A model generated the notes under the pieces. It was not told where the DNA came from, made no database searches, and was given only the letters and a program-made list of their open reading frames with translations. A program made the translations under genes and the position numbers. From an uncultured Alcaligenaceae bacterium (GTDB lineage Bacteria; Pseudomonadota; Gammaproteobacteria; Burkholderiales; Burkholderiaceae_B), in assembly GCA_937908115.1 (NCBI GenBank), contig CALEQZ010000043.1, positions 43,144-107,143 on the forward strand: 64,000 nt of DNA, written 5' to 3'. Shown piece after piece: positions 35,222 through 44,971 of the stretch. Numbering within the stretch: the stretch's first letter is position 1; each line of letters opens with the position of its first letter.

Positions 35222-35866
35222 ATGGACATGTCCCCCCTGCTCGCCGCAGCCGCCCTCGTCGCCCTGGCCTACCTCATCGGCTCGATCCCGTTTGCCGTGG
35301 TAGTCAGCAAACTCATGGGCCTGCAGGATCCGCGCACCTATGGCTCGCGCAACCCGGGCGCGACCAATGTCCTGCGCACCGGCAACAAGACGGCCGCCGC
35401 GCTGACGCTGGCCGGCGACGCCGCCAAGGGGTGGTTCGCGGTGTGGCTGGCGCAGCACTTCGCCGGCGACCTGGGGTTGACCTCGCGCGCGATCGCGCTG
35501 GTCGCCGTGGCGGCCTTCTTGGGGCACCTGTATCCCCTGTTCCTGCGCTTTGCCGGCGGCAAGGGCGTGGCCACGGCGCTGGGCGTGCTGCTGGCCCTTG
35601 AACCCGCGCTCGGCTTGGCCGCGGCGGCTACGTGGCTGATCGTGGCGGTGTTCTTCCGCTACTCATCGCTGGCGTCGATCGTGTCGGCAATCTTCGTGCC
35701 GGTGTACTACCTGTTCGGCGCCGGCATCGCCTGGCATACCTCTGCCCCGATCGGGGTGGCCATCGGCGCGATCAGCCTGCTGCTGATTTACCGCCATCGC
35801 GCCAACATCGCGCGGCTGGCGCAAGGCACCGAAAGCCGCATCGGCGGCGGCAAGAAAAAATCGTGA
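35222..35866 (+). CDS. plsY: Glycerol-3-phosphate acyltransferase PlsY
   Basis: This membrane enzyme transfers the acyl group from acyl-phosphate to glycerol-3-phosphate, the first step of phospholipid synthesis. It has 214 residues and about five to seven TM helices. The three conserved motifs are visible: YLIGSIPFAVVVSKLMGL with GSRNPGATNVLR, GDAAKGW, and FLRFAGGKGVATALG. The Lys/Gly-rich C-terminus (GGGKKKS) is cytoplasmic. A start one codon later than usual alternatives (MDMSPLLAAA) has no rival. It diverges from surE across 95 bases and converges on tsaD. Confidence 0.95.
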   Translation: MDMSPLLAAAALVALAYLIGSIPFAVVVSKLMGLQDPRTYGSRNPGATNVLRTGNKTAAALTLAGDAAKGWFAVWLAQHFAGDLGLTSRAIALVAVAAFLGHLYPLFLRFAGGKGVATALGVLLALEPALGLAAAATWLIVAVFFRYSSLASIVSAIFVPVYYLFGAGIAWHTSAPIGVAIGAISLLLIYRHRANIARLAQGTESRIGGGKKKS

Positions 35867-35894
35867 TCCCGGCATCGCCGGCGGGCGGTCTGCT

Positions 35895-36929
35895 TTAGGC
35901 AGCGATCTCGGCCAGGTCCCAGCGCGGCCGCACGGTAAAGGCGTGGCCCGCGCCCGCCAGATCGACCAGCCCGGCGCGCAGGCGCTCGGCCGCCGCGTGC
36001 GCAATCATGGCGCCGTTGTCGGTGCACAGCGCAAGCGGCGGAAAGAAAGCCTGCCCGCCGATGACCTGCAATCCTTCGGACAACCGGCTGCGCAGCAGGC
36101 GGTTGGCGCCCACGCCGCCAGCGACGACGATGCGGCGCAGGCCGGTTTGCTTCAGCGCCCGTAGCGACTTGGCTACCAGTACCTCGACGATCGCCGCCTG
36201 CGTGGCGGCGGCAAGGTCCGCGCGCAGCCGCTCGGCGTCTTCGCCCGCGGCCTGGGCGGACTTGAGCCGGGTCAGCACCGCCGTCTTCAGCCCGCTGAAG
36301 CTGAAATCCAAGTCGCCGCTGTGGATCATCGGCCGCGGCAGCGGCAGCCGTGACGGATCGCCGCGCTCGGCCAGCGCCGCCAACGCCGGCCCGCCCGGAT
36401 ACCCCAATCCCAGCAGCTTGGCGGTCTTGTCGAAGGCCTCGCCTGCGGCATCGTCCAGGGTTTCACCCAGCAACGCGTAGCGGCCCACACCGTCGACGCG
36501 CATCAGCTGCGTGTGGCCGCCCGACACCAGCAGCGCCACGAAGGGAAACGCCGGACGCGGATCGGCCAGCATGGGCGAGAGCAAATGCCCTTCCAGGTGG
36601 TGGATGGGAATGGCCGGTATGCCGCGCGCCCAAGCCAGGGCCTGCGCCACGCTGGCGCCGACCAGCAGCGCGCCGGCCAGCCCCGGTCCGGCCGTGTAGG
36701 CCACGGCCCCCACGTCGTCGAGCGTCAGCCCGGCCTCGCCCAGCACCTGCCTTGCCAGCGGCAGCACCCGCCGGATGTGGTCGCGCGAGGCCAACTCCGG
36801 CACCACGCCGCCATACTCCTCGTGCATCGCCGCCTGGGTATGCAGCGCGTGGGCAAGCAGCCCCCGTTCGGTGCACACCGCGGCCACGCCGGTCTCGTCG
36901 CAGGAGCTTTCAAAGCCGAGAATAATCAT
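35895..36929 (-). CDS. tsaD: tRNA N6-threonylcarbamoyladenosine transferase TsaD
   Basis: This catalytic subunit of the t6A machinery (with TsaB, TsaE and TsaC) modifies A37 of ANN-decoding tRNAs. It has 344 residues of the ASKHA fold. The start MIILGFESSCDETGVAAV is the family hallmark, and HHLEGH provides the iron-binding His pair. Further motifs are LVSGGHTQL, DDAAGEAFDKTAKLLGLGYPGGP and VAGGVGANRLLR. In E. coli the divergent neighbour is rpsU-dnaG-rpoD, whereas here it is a purine permease. A perfect 16-base palindrome sits 11 bases upstream of the start. Confidence 0.97.
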   Translation of the reverse strand: MIILGFESSCDETGVAAVCTERGLLAHALHTQAAMHEEYGGVVPELASRDHIRRVLPLARQVLGEAGLTLDDVGAVAYTAGPGLAGALLVGASVAQALAWARGIPAIPIHHLEGHLLSPMLADPRPAFPFVALLVSGGHTQLMRVDGVGRYALLGETLDDAAGEAFDKTAKLLGLGYPGGPALAALAERGDPSRLPLPRPMIHSGDLDFSFSGLKTAVLTRLKSAQAAGEDAERLRADLAAATQAAIVEVLVAKSLRALKQTGLRRIVVAGGVGANRLLRSRLSEGLQVIGGQAFFPPLALCTDNGAMIAHAAAERLRAGLVDLAGAGHAFTVRPRWDLAEIAA

Positions 36930-36939
36930 GGCGCGAGAG

Positions 36940-36955
36940 TTTACCCCGGGGTAAA
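36940..36955. promoter_or_regulatory. Perfect 16-bp palindrome between tsaD and the purine permease
   Basis: TTTACCCCGGGGTAAA is fully self-complementary and lies 11 bases upstream of the tsaD start codon. On that strand the right arm supplies TAAACT, a fair -10 box for tsaD. The palindrome would therefore overlap the promoter core and could serve as an operator. No matching second copy was seen in the window. Confidence 0.45.
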
Positions 36956-37086
36956 TAATGGTATTTTCGCAGCCGCGCGCGGCCGCCGGGGCAAGCCTGC
37001 CCGTGGCCACCGCCGCGCCGGATGTGCCGTGCTGCGGCCGCCCGGCAAGAACCGGCCATCACCCACCATACAGACAGGGACAGGAC

Positions 37087-38379
<1,293 letters not shown>

Positions 38380-38433
38380 TCGCGCCGGGGCTATCCGCGC
38401 TCGGACGGCGCTACGATGCGCCGGCCGGCGCGC

Positions 38434-39030
38434 TCATTCTGCTTCGACCTGCCACATCCCCTGGCCGCGCGTCAGGTCACGGTACAAGGCCGCCAGCGCT
38501 TCGGCCTGGTCGCGGGCCACGGCCACTTCCCATTGCACGCCGTCGGCGTGATAGGTTTCCCCGGTCACCGATGCGCCGGCCTGCTCGAGCCGCGCGCGCA
38601 CCCTGGCCTGGTCAGCAAAACCCACGGCACACCGGATCCTTACCGTCTCGACCACGGTCACCGCCGTGCCGGCGCGCAGGCAGTTGGCCGCCACGCCGCC
38701 GTAGGCGCGCACCAGGCCGCCCGCACCCAGCTTGATGCCGCCGAACCAGCGCGTGACCAGTACCGCCACCCGGTCAAAGCCCAGGCCATCGATGGCCTGC
38801 AGGATGGGTCGCCCAGCGGTTCCACCCGGCTCGCCGTCGTCATTGGCACGGTATTGCTGGCCGATGCGATAGGCCCAGCAGTTGTGCGTGGCCGCCGGAT
38901 CGGCGTGCCGGGAAAAGAAGTCCATCGCCTGCTCGGCCGTGGCCACGGGCGCGGCCAAGGCAAGGAATCGGCTCTTGCGGATGTCTTCCTGGTAGCGGCT
39001 GATGTCGGCCAAGGTCAAGCGCTGCGTCAT
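38434..39030 (-). CDS. YigZ/IMPACT family protein (UPF0029)
   Basis: This is a 198-residue cytoplasmic protein of the YigZ family. The N-terminal IMPACT-like domain (about 1-125) has ATHNCWAYRIG, NDDGEPGGTAGRPIL and TRWFGGIKLGAGGLVRAYG, all highly conserved. The C-terminal DUF1949 domain has an EF-G domain V fold. Eukaryotic relatives inhibit GCN2-type stress signalling, and the bacterial role is unsettled (nucleic acid or ribosome-linked binding has been proposed). The start MTQRLTLADISRYQED was chosen over an Arg-rich upstream reading. It converges on the purine permease. Confidence 0.92.
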   Translation of the reverse strand: MTQRLTLADISRYQEDIRKSRFLALAAPVATAEQAMDFFSRHADPAATHNCWAYRIGQQYRANDDGEPGGTAGRPILQAIDGLGFDRVAVLVTRWFGGIKLGAGGLVRAYGGVAANCLRAGTAVTVVETVRIRCAVGFADQARVRARLEQAGASVTGETYHADGVQWEVAVARDQAEALAALYRDLTRGQGMWQVEAE

Positions 39031-39088
39031 GGCGCTATTTTGGCATTGCCGCGCTACGCACGGCGCGCACCCAGCCACGCGTGGCGGC

Positions 39089-39922
39089 CTAGCCGTGGCA
39101 GTCCGGGACTTCCTGGTCCAGGTAGACGTCAAAGGCCACGTTGCGCGCCCAATGCTCGGCGATCGAGCGGTAGACGCCTTCGCTTTGCCAAGCCTGCATG
39201 CGGCGCGCAAGCCATTGCGCATCGCGCCCGGCATCGCGGGCGAGCAGCCAATGCAGCGGCTCGGACGATTGCACCGGCAGCGTGGCCGAGAACTTTTTCC
39301 ATTCGGGCATGGACATGAGCGGCTGCCAGACCGCGTCGTCGATCAGGCCAGCGTCGCATTGGCCGGTACGCACTGCCACCAGGGCATCGGACGGCACGCG
39401 ATAGGTGCGCAGCTGCGCCCCGCTGCGCTCGGCCTGGCGCTGCGCCGCCCATGCCGCCTGCGCAGTGCAGACGATACGCCCGCGCATGTCGTCCCACGAC
39501 CGGATCGTCGTATCGCTGCGCATGACCGGGCGCGGCGCGCTGCGATAGCCGGTATCCACGGCAAGCAGGCCTGCCGGCGCGGCACCCGGCGCGAGCACTA
39601 CATCGACCGTGCCGTCGGCCAGCGCCTGCGCGGCGTCGGCCGCCGCCACCTGCACCAGCCGGGCCGGCACGCCAAGGTCTTGCGCCAAGCGCTGCGCAAG
39701 CTCCCCGTCCAGCCGCTCCGGCGTGCGCACCTTGCCCCCTGCCGCGACGGGTTCGGGCAGGTGCGGCACGCCCACCCTGAGCGCGCCGCGCTCACGCGCG
39801 GCCTCGAAGCCGCGTCCCTGCCATGCCGGCAGCGCGACGGCCAGCGCCGCGGCGACCGCTGCCAGCAGCAGCAGTACCCAACCGGGGCGGATGCGCCAGG
39901 GCGAGCTGAAACGGAGGGGCAC
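39089..39922 (-). CDS. Membrane-anchored family-3-type substrate-binding protein
   Basis: This 277-residue protein has one N-terminal TM helix or uncleaved signal (PGWVLLLLAAVAAALAVALP), followed by a periplasmic-binding fold of the amino-acid-receptor type (SBP_bac_3). Relevant stretches are RGALRVGVPHLPEP, DGELAQRLAQDLGVPARLV, the VVLAPGAAPAG loop and GQCDAGLIDDAVWQPL. It is the last gene of an ABC operon and begins 16 bases after the permease stop. The same operon already encodes a NitT/TauT-type receptor, so two unrelated receptors serve one permease. Its ligand is unknown, and a sensory or auxiliary role is possible. Confidence 0.8.
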   Translation of the reverse strand: MPLRFSSPWRIRPGWVLLLLAAVAAALAVALPAWQGRGFEAARERGALRVGVPHLPEPVAAGGKVRTPERLDGELAQRLAQDLGVPARLVQVAAADAAQALADGTVDVVLAPGAAPAGLLAVDTGYRSAPRPVMRSDTTIRSWDDMRGRIVCTAQAAWAAQRQAERSGAQLRTYRVPSDALVAVRTGQCDAGLIDDAVWQPLMSMPEWKKFSATLPVQSSEPLHWLLARDAGRDAQWLARRMQAWQSEGVYRSIAEHWARNVAFDVYLDQEVPDCHG

Positions 39923-39938
39923 GGCGGAACTCCCTTGT

Positions 39939-40712
39939 TCAGACGTACTGGTAGCGCAGCAGCCTGTGCTTGAGGTTTTCCAGGATGAACTGGTCGATCA
40001 GCGCGGCCAGCACCGCGATGACCAGGATCGAGGCCATGACGCCGGTCATGTCGGCGATCTCGCCCGAATACGCGAGCGTGCGACCCAGCCCCTTGCCGAA
40101 GCCGATCAGCATCTCGGCCGAGATGAGCGCGCGCCAGGCGTTGCCGAAAGCCAGCTGCGCCCCGGTGATGAGTTCGGGCATGACCGCCGGCAGGTACACC
40201 CGGCGCACCAGCGCTGCGGGCGAGGCGCCCATCACCCGGGCGGCCGAAACATGCACGCGCTGCACCGATTCGGTGGCGTTCATGACACTGAGCGCGGCCG
40301 GGAAAAAGGCCGCCAGCGCCACCACGACGATGATGGGCGTGTTGCCGAACCCCATCATGATCAGGAACAACGGCACCCAAGCAATGGACGGAATGGACTG
40401 CAGGATGACGATGGCGCTGCGCAGGACTTCCCGGAAAAAGAAGAGCACGGCAGCCAGCAGGCCAAAGCCCACGCCGGCGGCAAGCGCCAGCCCGTAGCCG
40501 GCGCCCAGGCGCCACAGCGAGCCGCTGAGCGCCGCATGGAAATCCGGGTTGCCGATGTCGTCAAAAAGCCGCTGCGCCACGGCGGGCACCCCAGGCATCA
40601 GGAAGTCGGGCAGCAACCAGGCGGCCGCCTGCCAGACGGCAAGAATGAACAGCACCGCAAGCACCCCGGCCAGGTGCTTGCGGTAGCCGGTGACGCGGTT
40701 GGAAGTGCTCAA
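39939..40712 (-). CDS. ABC transporter permease, SsuC/TauC type
   Basis: This is an inner-membrane channel subunit of 257 residues with six helices. The EAA loop is AARVMGASPAALVRRVYLPAVMPELITGAQ, as in nitrate/sulfonate/taurine transporters, and LGRTLAYSGEIADMTGVM completes the family pattern. The start is a TTG that overlaps the stop of the preceding receptor gene (TTGA), and no ATG occurs before the first helix. The start is thus set by coupling rather than by a clear Shine-Dalgarno sequence. It belongs to an ATPase - receptor - permease - second receptor operon. Confidence 0.92.
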   Translation of the reverse strand: MSTSNRVTGYRKHLAGVLAVLFILAVWQAAAWLLPDFLMPGVPAVAQRLFDDIGNPDFHAALSGSLWRLGAGYGLALAAGVGFGLLAAVLFFFREVLRSAIVILQSIPSIAWVPLFLIMMGFGNTPIIVVVALAAFFPAALSVMNATESVQRVHVSAARVMGASPAALVRRVYLPAVMPELITGAQLAFGNAWRALISAEMLIGFGKGLGRTLAYSGEIADMTGVMASILVIAVLAALIDQFILENLKHRLLRYQYV

Positions 40713-41707
40713 AGCTTGCGCGCCTCTTGCCAGGACAGGTCGACGATGGAAGAGACGTCGTAGCGCGAGCCGTCACGGGTCTTGAGCGAGCCCTGCGCCT
40801 GCAGGATGTCGGCGATTTCCTGCATGCGGGCAAGATCCTTGTCGCTCAGGCTGGCGGTAAACACCTGGGTGCCGATCGCCTCCTCGATGACGGTTTCGCG
40901 GGGCAGCTCGCCGCGCGTCAGCGTCTTGAGCGTGGGCTCGGCGATGAAGTAATCGGCGATCAGCTTGGCCGCCTCGGCCGGCTGTTGCTCGAGCAGGTCG
41001 ATCGCCTGCTTTTGCGCGTCCAGCGCCTTCCACACGGCGTCTTTGCGCTTGGCGAGCACTTCACCCGAAGTGATCACCACCATGCAGGGAAAGGGCCAGG
41101 CCTGTCCGACCTCGTAGATCTGCGTGACCGGCGCCACCAACTGCGCGATGCGGTCATACGGCTCGAACAGGAAGGCCGCATCCACGCGCTTGCCCACGAG
41201 CGACTGCACGGCCACCGCGGGACTGACGCCCAGGATGTTGACGTCATCGGGCGACAGGCCCGCTTCCTTGAGGACCACGCCCTTGAGCACTACGTCCGCG
41301 GTGCTGCCCTCGGACTGCGAGGCGAGCACGCGGCCCTTGAGGTCGGCGACCGTCTTGATGCCGGTGTCATTGCGCACGACCATCGAGTGGTACCCCTGCT
41401 GGGCGCCGCCGATGACCTTCAGGTCGGCGCCCTTGGAGGCCCAGGCCACTGCGTTGGTAAAGCCCAGCACGCCGATGTCGAGCTGGCCGCCGACGATGGC
41501 CTTGATCAGGTCGGTGCCCGATTTGAACTCCACCAGCTCGGCATCCAGGCCCGCCTTTTCGTAGAACTTGCCTTCGTAGGCGACCATGGCCTGGGCATCG
41601 TCCATGACGCGCAGGTAACCCACGCGGAACTTCTCGGCGGCCGCGGCCGGCGCGACTGCCGTCACCGCGGCGATCAGCGGCAAGGCCAGCCATTGCTTCA
41701 GTTTCAT
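40709..41707 (-). CDS. NitT/TauT-family ABC substrate-binding protein
   Basis: This periplasmic receptor of 332 residues has a 24-residue signal peptide ending APAAAA. It belongs to the sulfonate/nitrate/taurine group: EKFRVGYLRVMDDAQAMVA, GKFYEKAGLDAELVEFKSG, GQLDIGVLGFTNAVAWASKG and LKGRVLASQSEGSTADVVL are the typical order of motifs. The ATG that gives MKLKQWLALP is the only start with a good signal peptide. It follows the ATPase by 72 bases, and its stop overlaps the TTG start of the permease. Substrate class (sulfonate, nitrate, pyrimidine precursor and similar) cannot be narrowed from sequence alone. Confidence 0.92.
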   Translation of the reverse strand: MKLKQWLALPLIAAVTAVAPAAAAEKFRVGYLRVMDDAQAMVAYEGKFYEKAGLDAELVEFKSGTDLIKAIVGGQLDIGVLGFTNAVAWASKGADLKVIGGAQQGYHSMVVRNDTGIKTVADLKGRVLASQSEGSTADVVLKGVVLKEAGLSPDDVNILGVSPAVAVQSLVGKRVDAAFLFEPYDRIAQLVAPVTQIYEVGQAWPFPCMVVITSGEVLAKRKDAVWKALDAQKQAIDLLEQQPAEAAKLIADYFIAEPTLKTLTRGELPRETVIEEAIGTQVFTASLSDKDLARMQEIADILQAQGSLKTRDGSRYDVSSIVDLSWQEARKL

Positions 41708-41779
41708 GTCACTGCTCCCAAAAACGGATGAATAAGTTGCGCCGCCTGCGGGCGCCAAACAGCCGGGCGTCTGGTGCGG

Positions 41780-42529
41780 CTAGGCCGCAGCCTGCTCTTC
41801 GACGGAAATGCCCAGCAGCGACAGGATTTCGCGCTTTTCCGCCGCCAGCCCGGACAGGTCGTGGCTCTTCCCTCGGCGTCCCAGCACGAATTCGCGCAGC
41901 ACGCGGGCCGGCCTCGGGCTAAAGACGATGATGCGGTCGGCCAAGTACAGCGCCTCGTCCACATCGTGCGTGACCAGCAGCACCGTGGGCTTTTCCTGCA
42001 CGATCAGCTCGCGCAGCACATCCTGCAACGACAGCCGCGTCAGGGCGTCGAGCGCCCCGAAGGGTTCGTCCAGCAGCAGCGTCTGGGGGTTGGCAACGAA
42101 GGCGCGCGCCAGCGCGGCGCGTTGGCGCATTCCCCCCGACACCTGGTGCGGGTAATACTGCTCGAAGCCTGCCAGCCCGACGCGCGCCAGCCATTGCACC
42201 GCCCGCTCGCGCGCCTCGGCACGGCGCTTGCCCTGGAACTCGAGCGCCAGCGCGACGTTGTCGCGCAGCGTCAGCCAGGGATAGAGCGCGTGCTCCTGAA
42301 ACACCAGGGTGCGGCTGGGATCAGGACCCTCGATCGGCTTGCCGTCAGCCAGCAGCCTGCCGCGCGTGGCCGGCTCCAGCCCCGCGACCATGTGCAGCAG
42401 CGTCGACTTGCCGCAGCCCGACGGCCCGACCAGCGCCACCAGCTCGCCGCTGGCGATCTCTTTGTCGAAACCGTCGACGACCGGAAGGTCGCCGAACTGC
42501 TTGTGCACCTGCTGGAATGACAATTTCAT
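41780..42529 (-). CDS. ABC transporter ATPase, SsuB/TauB type
   Basis: This is a 249-residue ATP-binding subunit. Walker A is GPSGCGKST (about residues 36-44), the Q-loop is FQEHALYPWLTLRDNV, the signature is VSGGMRQRAALARAF, Walker B is LLLDEPFGALDALTR and the switch His lies in LLVTHDVDEAL. The C-terminus ends EEQAAA. It is the first gene of the four-gene operon, and its upstream region carries nested AT-rich dyads that probably hold the promoter and operator. The chosen ATG starts MKLSFQQVHKQFGDL, and the ATG-less upstream extension was rejected. Confidence 0.93.
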   Translation of the reverse strand: MKLSFQQVHKQFGDLPVVDGFDKEIASGELVALVGPSGCGKSTLLHMVAGLEPATRGRLLADGKPIEGPDPSRTLVFQEHALYPWLTLRDNVALALEFQGKRRAEARERAVQWLARVGLAGFEQYYPHQVSGGMRQRAALARAFVANPQTLLLDEPFGALDALTRLSLQDVLRELIVQEKPTVLLVTHDVDEALYLADRIIVFSPRPARVLREFVLGRRGKSHDLSGLAAEKREILSLLGISVEEQAAA

Positions 42530-42605
42530 GGTGTCGATGCGTGCGGCTGCCACGCGCGCCAAATAATGGGCCCGCGACGTTAGCAAACCTTACTTATGAG
42601 TGACG

Positions 42606-42653
42606 ACTATATTAACTCTATTTCTAAATAACTATTAGAAATAAGCATATAGT
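42606..42653. promoter_or_regulatory. Nested AT-rich dyads upstream of the two-receptor ABC operon
   Basis: Outer arms ACTATAT (42606-42612) and ATATAGT (42647-42653) enclose inner arms TTTCTAA (42621-42627) and TTAGAAA (42635-42641). Both pairs are perfect and nearly share one centre. This 48-base AT-rich island stands in GC-rich DNA 77 bases before the ATPase start. It is the probable promoter and operator, for example of a LysR/CysB-like regulator. The rest of the 245-base gap shows no gene. Confidence 0.5.
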
Positions 42654-42774
42654 TGACGGCGCATCGCGTGCGAGGCGGGCGCCAGCCCGGCGCACGCAGG
42701 CGAAGCCGCACATGAGCCAAGAAAGCCCACGCGGGGACCGTTGCCCCCCGGGCGCGGCCCGCAAGCAGGACGGC

Positions 42775-43179
42775 CTAGCGTCCGGGCTTGGTGTAGGAGT
42801 AAGTCCCGCAGACGCTGTCGGCGTCTTCGGCCGGAACGCCGGCGGATGTATGCGCGGTCACGGACAAGTCATCTCCGCTTTCCTGCACGACCAAGAAGAG
42901 ATGTTGCCCGGCAGGCAGTCGGTCGCCACACAGCGTATTGCCACCGAGCAGCGGCTTCGTCGCGTTGTCCAGCACCCGGTAGACGTCGCCGTCCTTGCGC
43001 GACGCGACCTTCTCGAGCGGCATCTGCCGGCCGTTTTCGAACGTGACCCGGTCTTGCGCCAAGTCGATCTTGCCGGTAATGGACATGGCGGTGTTGCTGA
43101 CGGGTTCCCAGGCGGCGGCGTGCACAAGCGCGACGGGCACGCAGGACAGGACGCAGGCAGCAAGGTATTTCTTCTTCAT
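42775..43179 (-). CDS. Exported hypothetical protein
   Basis: This is a 134-residue protein with a clear signal peptide of about 21 residues (MKKKYLAACVLSCVPVALVHA). The mature part of about 110 residues has two cysteines (NTLCGD and DSVCGTY) that could form a disulfide. It is predicted to be mostly beta-strand (KIDLAQDRVTFENGRQMPLEKV, YRVLDNATKPLLGG). No catalytic motif was seen and I do not recognise a family. It stands alone between the ABC operon and ybiT, both on the same strand. A role in the periplasm is all that can be said. Confidence 0.75.
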   Translation of the reverse strand: MKKKYLAACVLSCVPVALVHAAAWEPVSNTAMSITGKIDLAQDRVTFENGRQMPLEKVASRKDGDVYRVLDNATKPLLGGNTLCGDRLPAGQHLFLVVQESGDDLSVTAHTSAGVPAEDADSVCGTYSYTKPGR

Positions 43180-43369
43180 GGCAGCGATCACCGGTGGCAC
43201 AAGCACAAACCGCGCCTGGCAGTGCCCGGGCGGCGCGAACATTGGCGAACCCTCGAACGCAGCCATCGTGCGCCAGCTTCGCCGCCGCCCATGATATCCG
43301 CCATCGCTTGCGCCGCGCCAGCCCTTCGCTGCCGCGGCAGCCGTGTCCGCAAGTGTTGCGCCCGGATCC

Positions 43370-44971
43370 CTACGCTGCCTGCTCGCGCGACTGCAGGTAA
43401 TCCTCGTAGTTGCCCAGGTAATCCACCACCCTGCCACCGGGCAGGACCTCGAAGATGCGCGTGGCCAGTCCAGAGACGAATTGCCGGTCATGCGACACGA
43501 AGATCAGCGTACCGGCGTACTTTTCCAGCGCGAACTGCAGCGCCTCGATCGACTCCATATCCAGGTGGTTGGTCGGCTCGTCCAACAGCATGACGTTGTG
43601 GCGCCCGAGCATCAGACGGCCGAAGGTCATGCGGTTCTTTTCGCCGCCGGACAGCACCTTGACCGGCTTTTCGATGTCGGCGGCCGAAAACAGCAACCTG
43701 CCCAGCACCGAGCGCACCGCCTGGTCGTCGTCACCCGGCTGGCGATAGTCTTCCATCCAGTCGAACAGGTTGACGTCGGACTGGAAGTCGTCGGAAACAT
43801 CCTGCGCCATGTAGCCCACGTCGGCGTTCTCGGACCATTTCACGCTGCCGGCATCGGGCGCCAGGTCGCCGGCCAGCATGCGCAGCAGCGTGGTCTTGCC
43901 CACGCCGTTGGCGCCGACGATGGCAATTTTTTCGCCGGCCTCGACCATGGCGGAAAAGTCGCGGATGACGGGCTTGTCGTAGGACTTGGACAGCCTCTCG
44001 ACGGCGACCGCCTGCCGGTGCATTACCTTGTTCTGCTCGAAGCGGATGTACGGGCTTTGGCGCGAAGACGGCTTGACCTCGATCGTCTCGGCCTTGATGC
44101 GGTCGATCTGCTTCAGGCGCGAGGTCGCCTGGCGCGACTTGGACTTGTTGGCGGCAAAGCGCCGCACGAAATCCTGCAGTTCGCTGATACGCTCCTTGGC
44201 CTTGGCATTGGCCGCGGCGATGCGCGCGCGCGCCTGCGCCGAGGCCAGCATGTAATCGTCGTAATTGCCCGGATAGATGCGCAGCTCGCCGTAGTCCAGG
44301 TCGGCCATGTGCGTGCACACCTCGTTCAGGAAGTGCCGGTCATGGCTGATGATGATCATGGTGCTCTGGTAGCCGTTGAGCACGCCTTCGAGCCAGCGGA
44401 TGGTGTTGATATCCAGGTTGTTGGTTGGCTCGTCCAGCAGCAGCACGTCCGGGTTGGAAAACAGCGCCTGCGCCAGCAGCACCCGCAGCTTCCAGCCCGG
44501 TGCGATTTCGCGCATGGGCAGGTTGTGCTGCTCGACGGGGATCTCCAGCCCCAGCAGCAGTTCGCCGGCACGCGCCTCGGCGGTATAGCCGCCGTACTCG
44601 GCGAACTTGGCCTCGAGTTCGGCCGCACGCATGTAGTCCTCTTCGCTGGCCTCGGGGTTGGCGTAGATGGCGTCGCGCTCGGTCATCGCCTGCCACATCT
44701 CGGCATGCCCCATCATCACCACGTCGAGCACGCGCTCGGACTCGAAGGCGAACTGGTCTTGGCGCAGCTTGCCCAGGCGCACCCCGGGATCGATGGATAC
44801 GCTGCCTGAGGTGGGCTCCAGGTCGCCGCCGATGATCTTCATGAAGGTCGACTTGCCCGATCCGTTGGCGCCGATCAGGCCGTAGCGGTTGCCTTCGCCG
44901 AACTTGACGCTGACGTTTTCGAATAGCGGCTTGGGGCCGAATTGGATGGTGAGGTTTGCAGTGGTGATCAC
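43370..44971 (-). CDS. ybiT: ABC-F family ATPase, YbiT subtype
   Basis: This is a soluble, ribosome-associated ATPase of 533 residues with no membrane domain. Two ABC cassettes are joined by a charged linker. Cassette 1 has GANGSGKST and LLDEPTNNLD. The linker (about 235-310) contains RFAANKSKSRQATSRLKQID, the P-site-tRNA interaction motif region. Cassette 2 has GANGVGKTT, LSGGEKNRMTFGRL and LLDEPTNHLDMES. Length and motifs follow E. coli YbiT (530) along the whole sequence. The start is a GTG at 44971 reading MITTANLTIQFGPKPLF, the family opening, with no ATG available nearby. Members tune translation, and the exact signal is unknown. Confidence 0.93.
   Translation of the reverse strand: MITTANLTIQFGPKPLFENVSVKFGEGNRYGLIGANGSGKSTFMKIIGGDLEPTSGSVSIDPGVRLGKLRQDQFAFESERVLDVVMMGHAEMWQAMTERDAIYANPEASEEDYMRAAELEAKFAEYGGYTAEARAGELLLGLEIPVEQHNLPMREIAPGWKLRVLLAQALFSNPDVLLLDEPTNNLDINTIRWLEGVLNGYQSTMIIISHDRHFLNEVCTHMADLDYGELRIYPGNYDDYMLASAQARARIAAANAKAKERISELQDFVRRFAANKSKSRQATSRLKQIDRIKAETIEVKPSSRQSPYIRFEQNKVMHRQAVAVERLSKSYDKPVIRDFSAMVEAGEKIAIVGANGVGKTTLLRMLAGDLAPDAGSVKWSENADVGYMAQDVSDDFQSDVNLFDWMEDYRQPGDDDQAVRSVLGRLLFSAADIEKPVKVLSGGEKNRMTFGRLMLGRHNVMLLDEPTNHLDMESIEALQFALEKYAGTLIFVSHDRQFVSGLATRIFEVLPGGRVVDYLGNYEDYLQSREQAA

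Noticed and set aside
38418..38431. GCGCCGGCCGGCGC palindrome between the purine permease and yigZ as a terminator
   Set aside because: Self-complementary GC runs are frequent in this DNA, no T-run follows on either strand, and the stem has no loop of its own.
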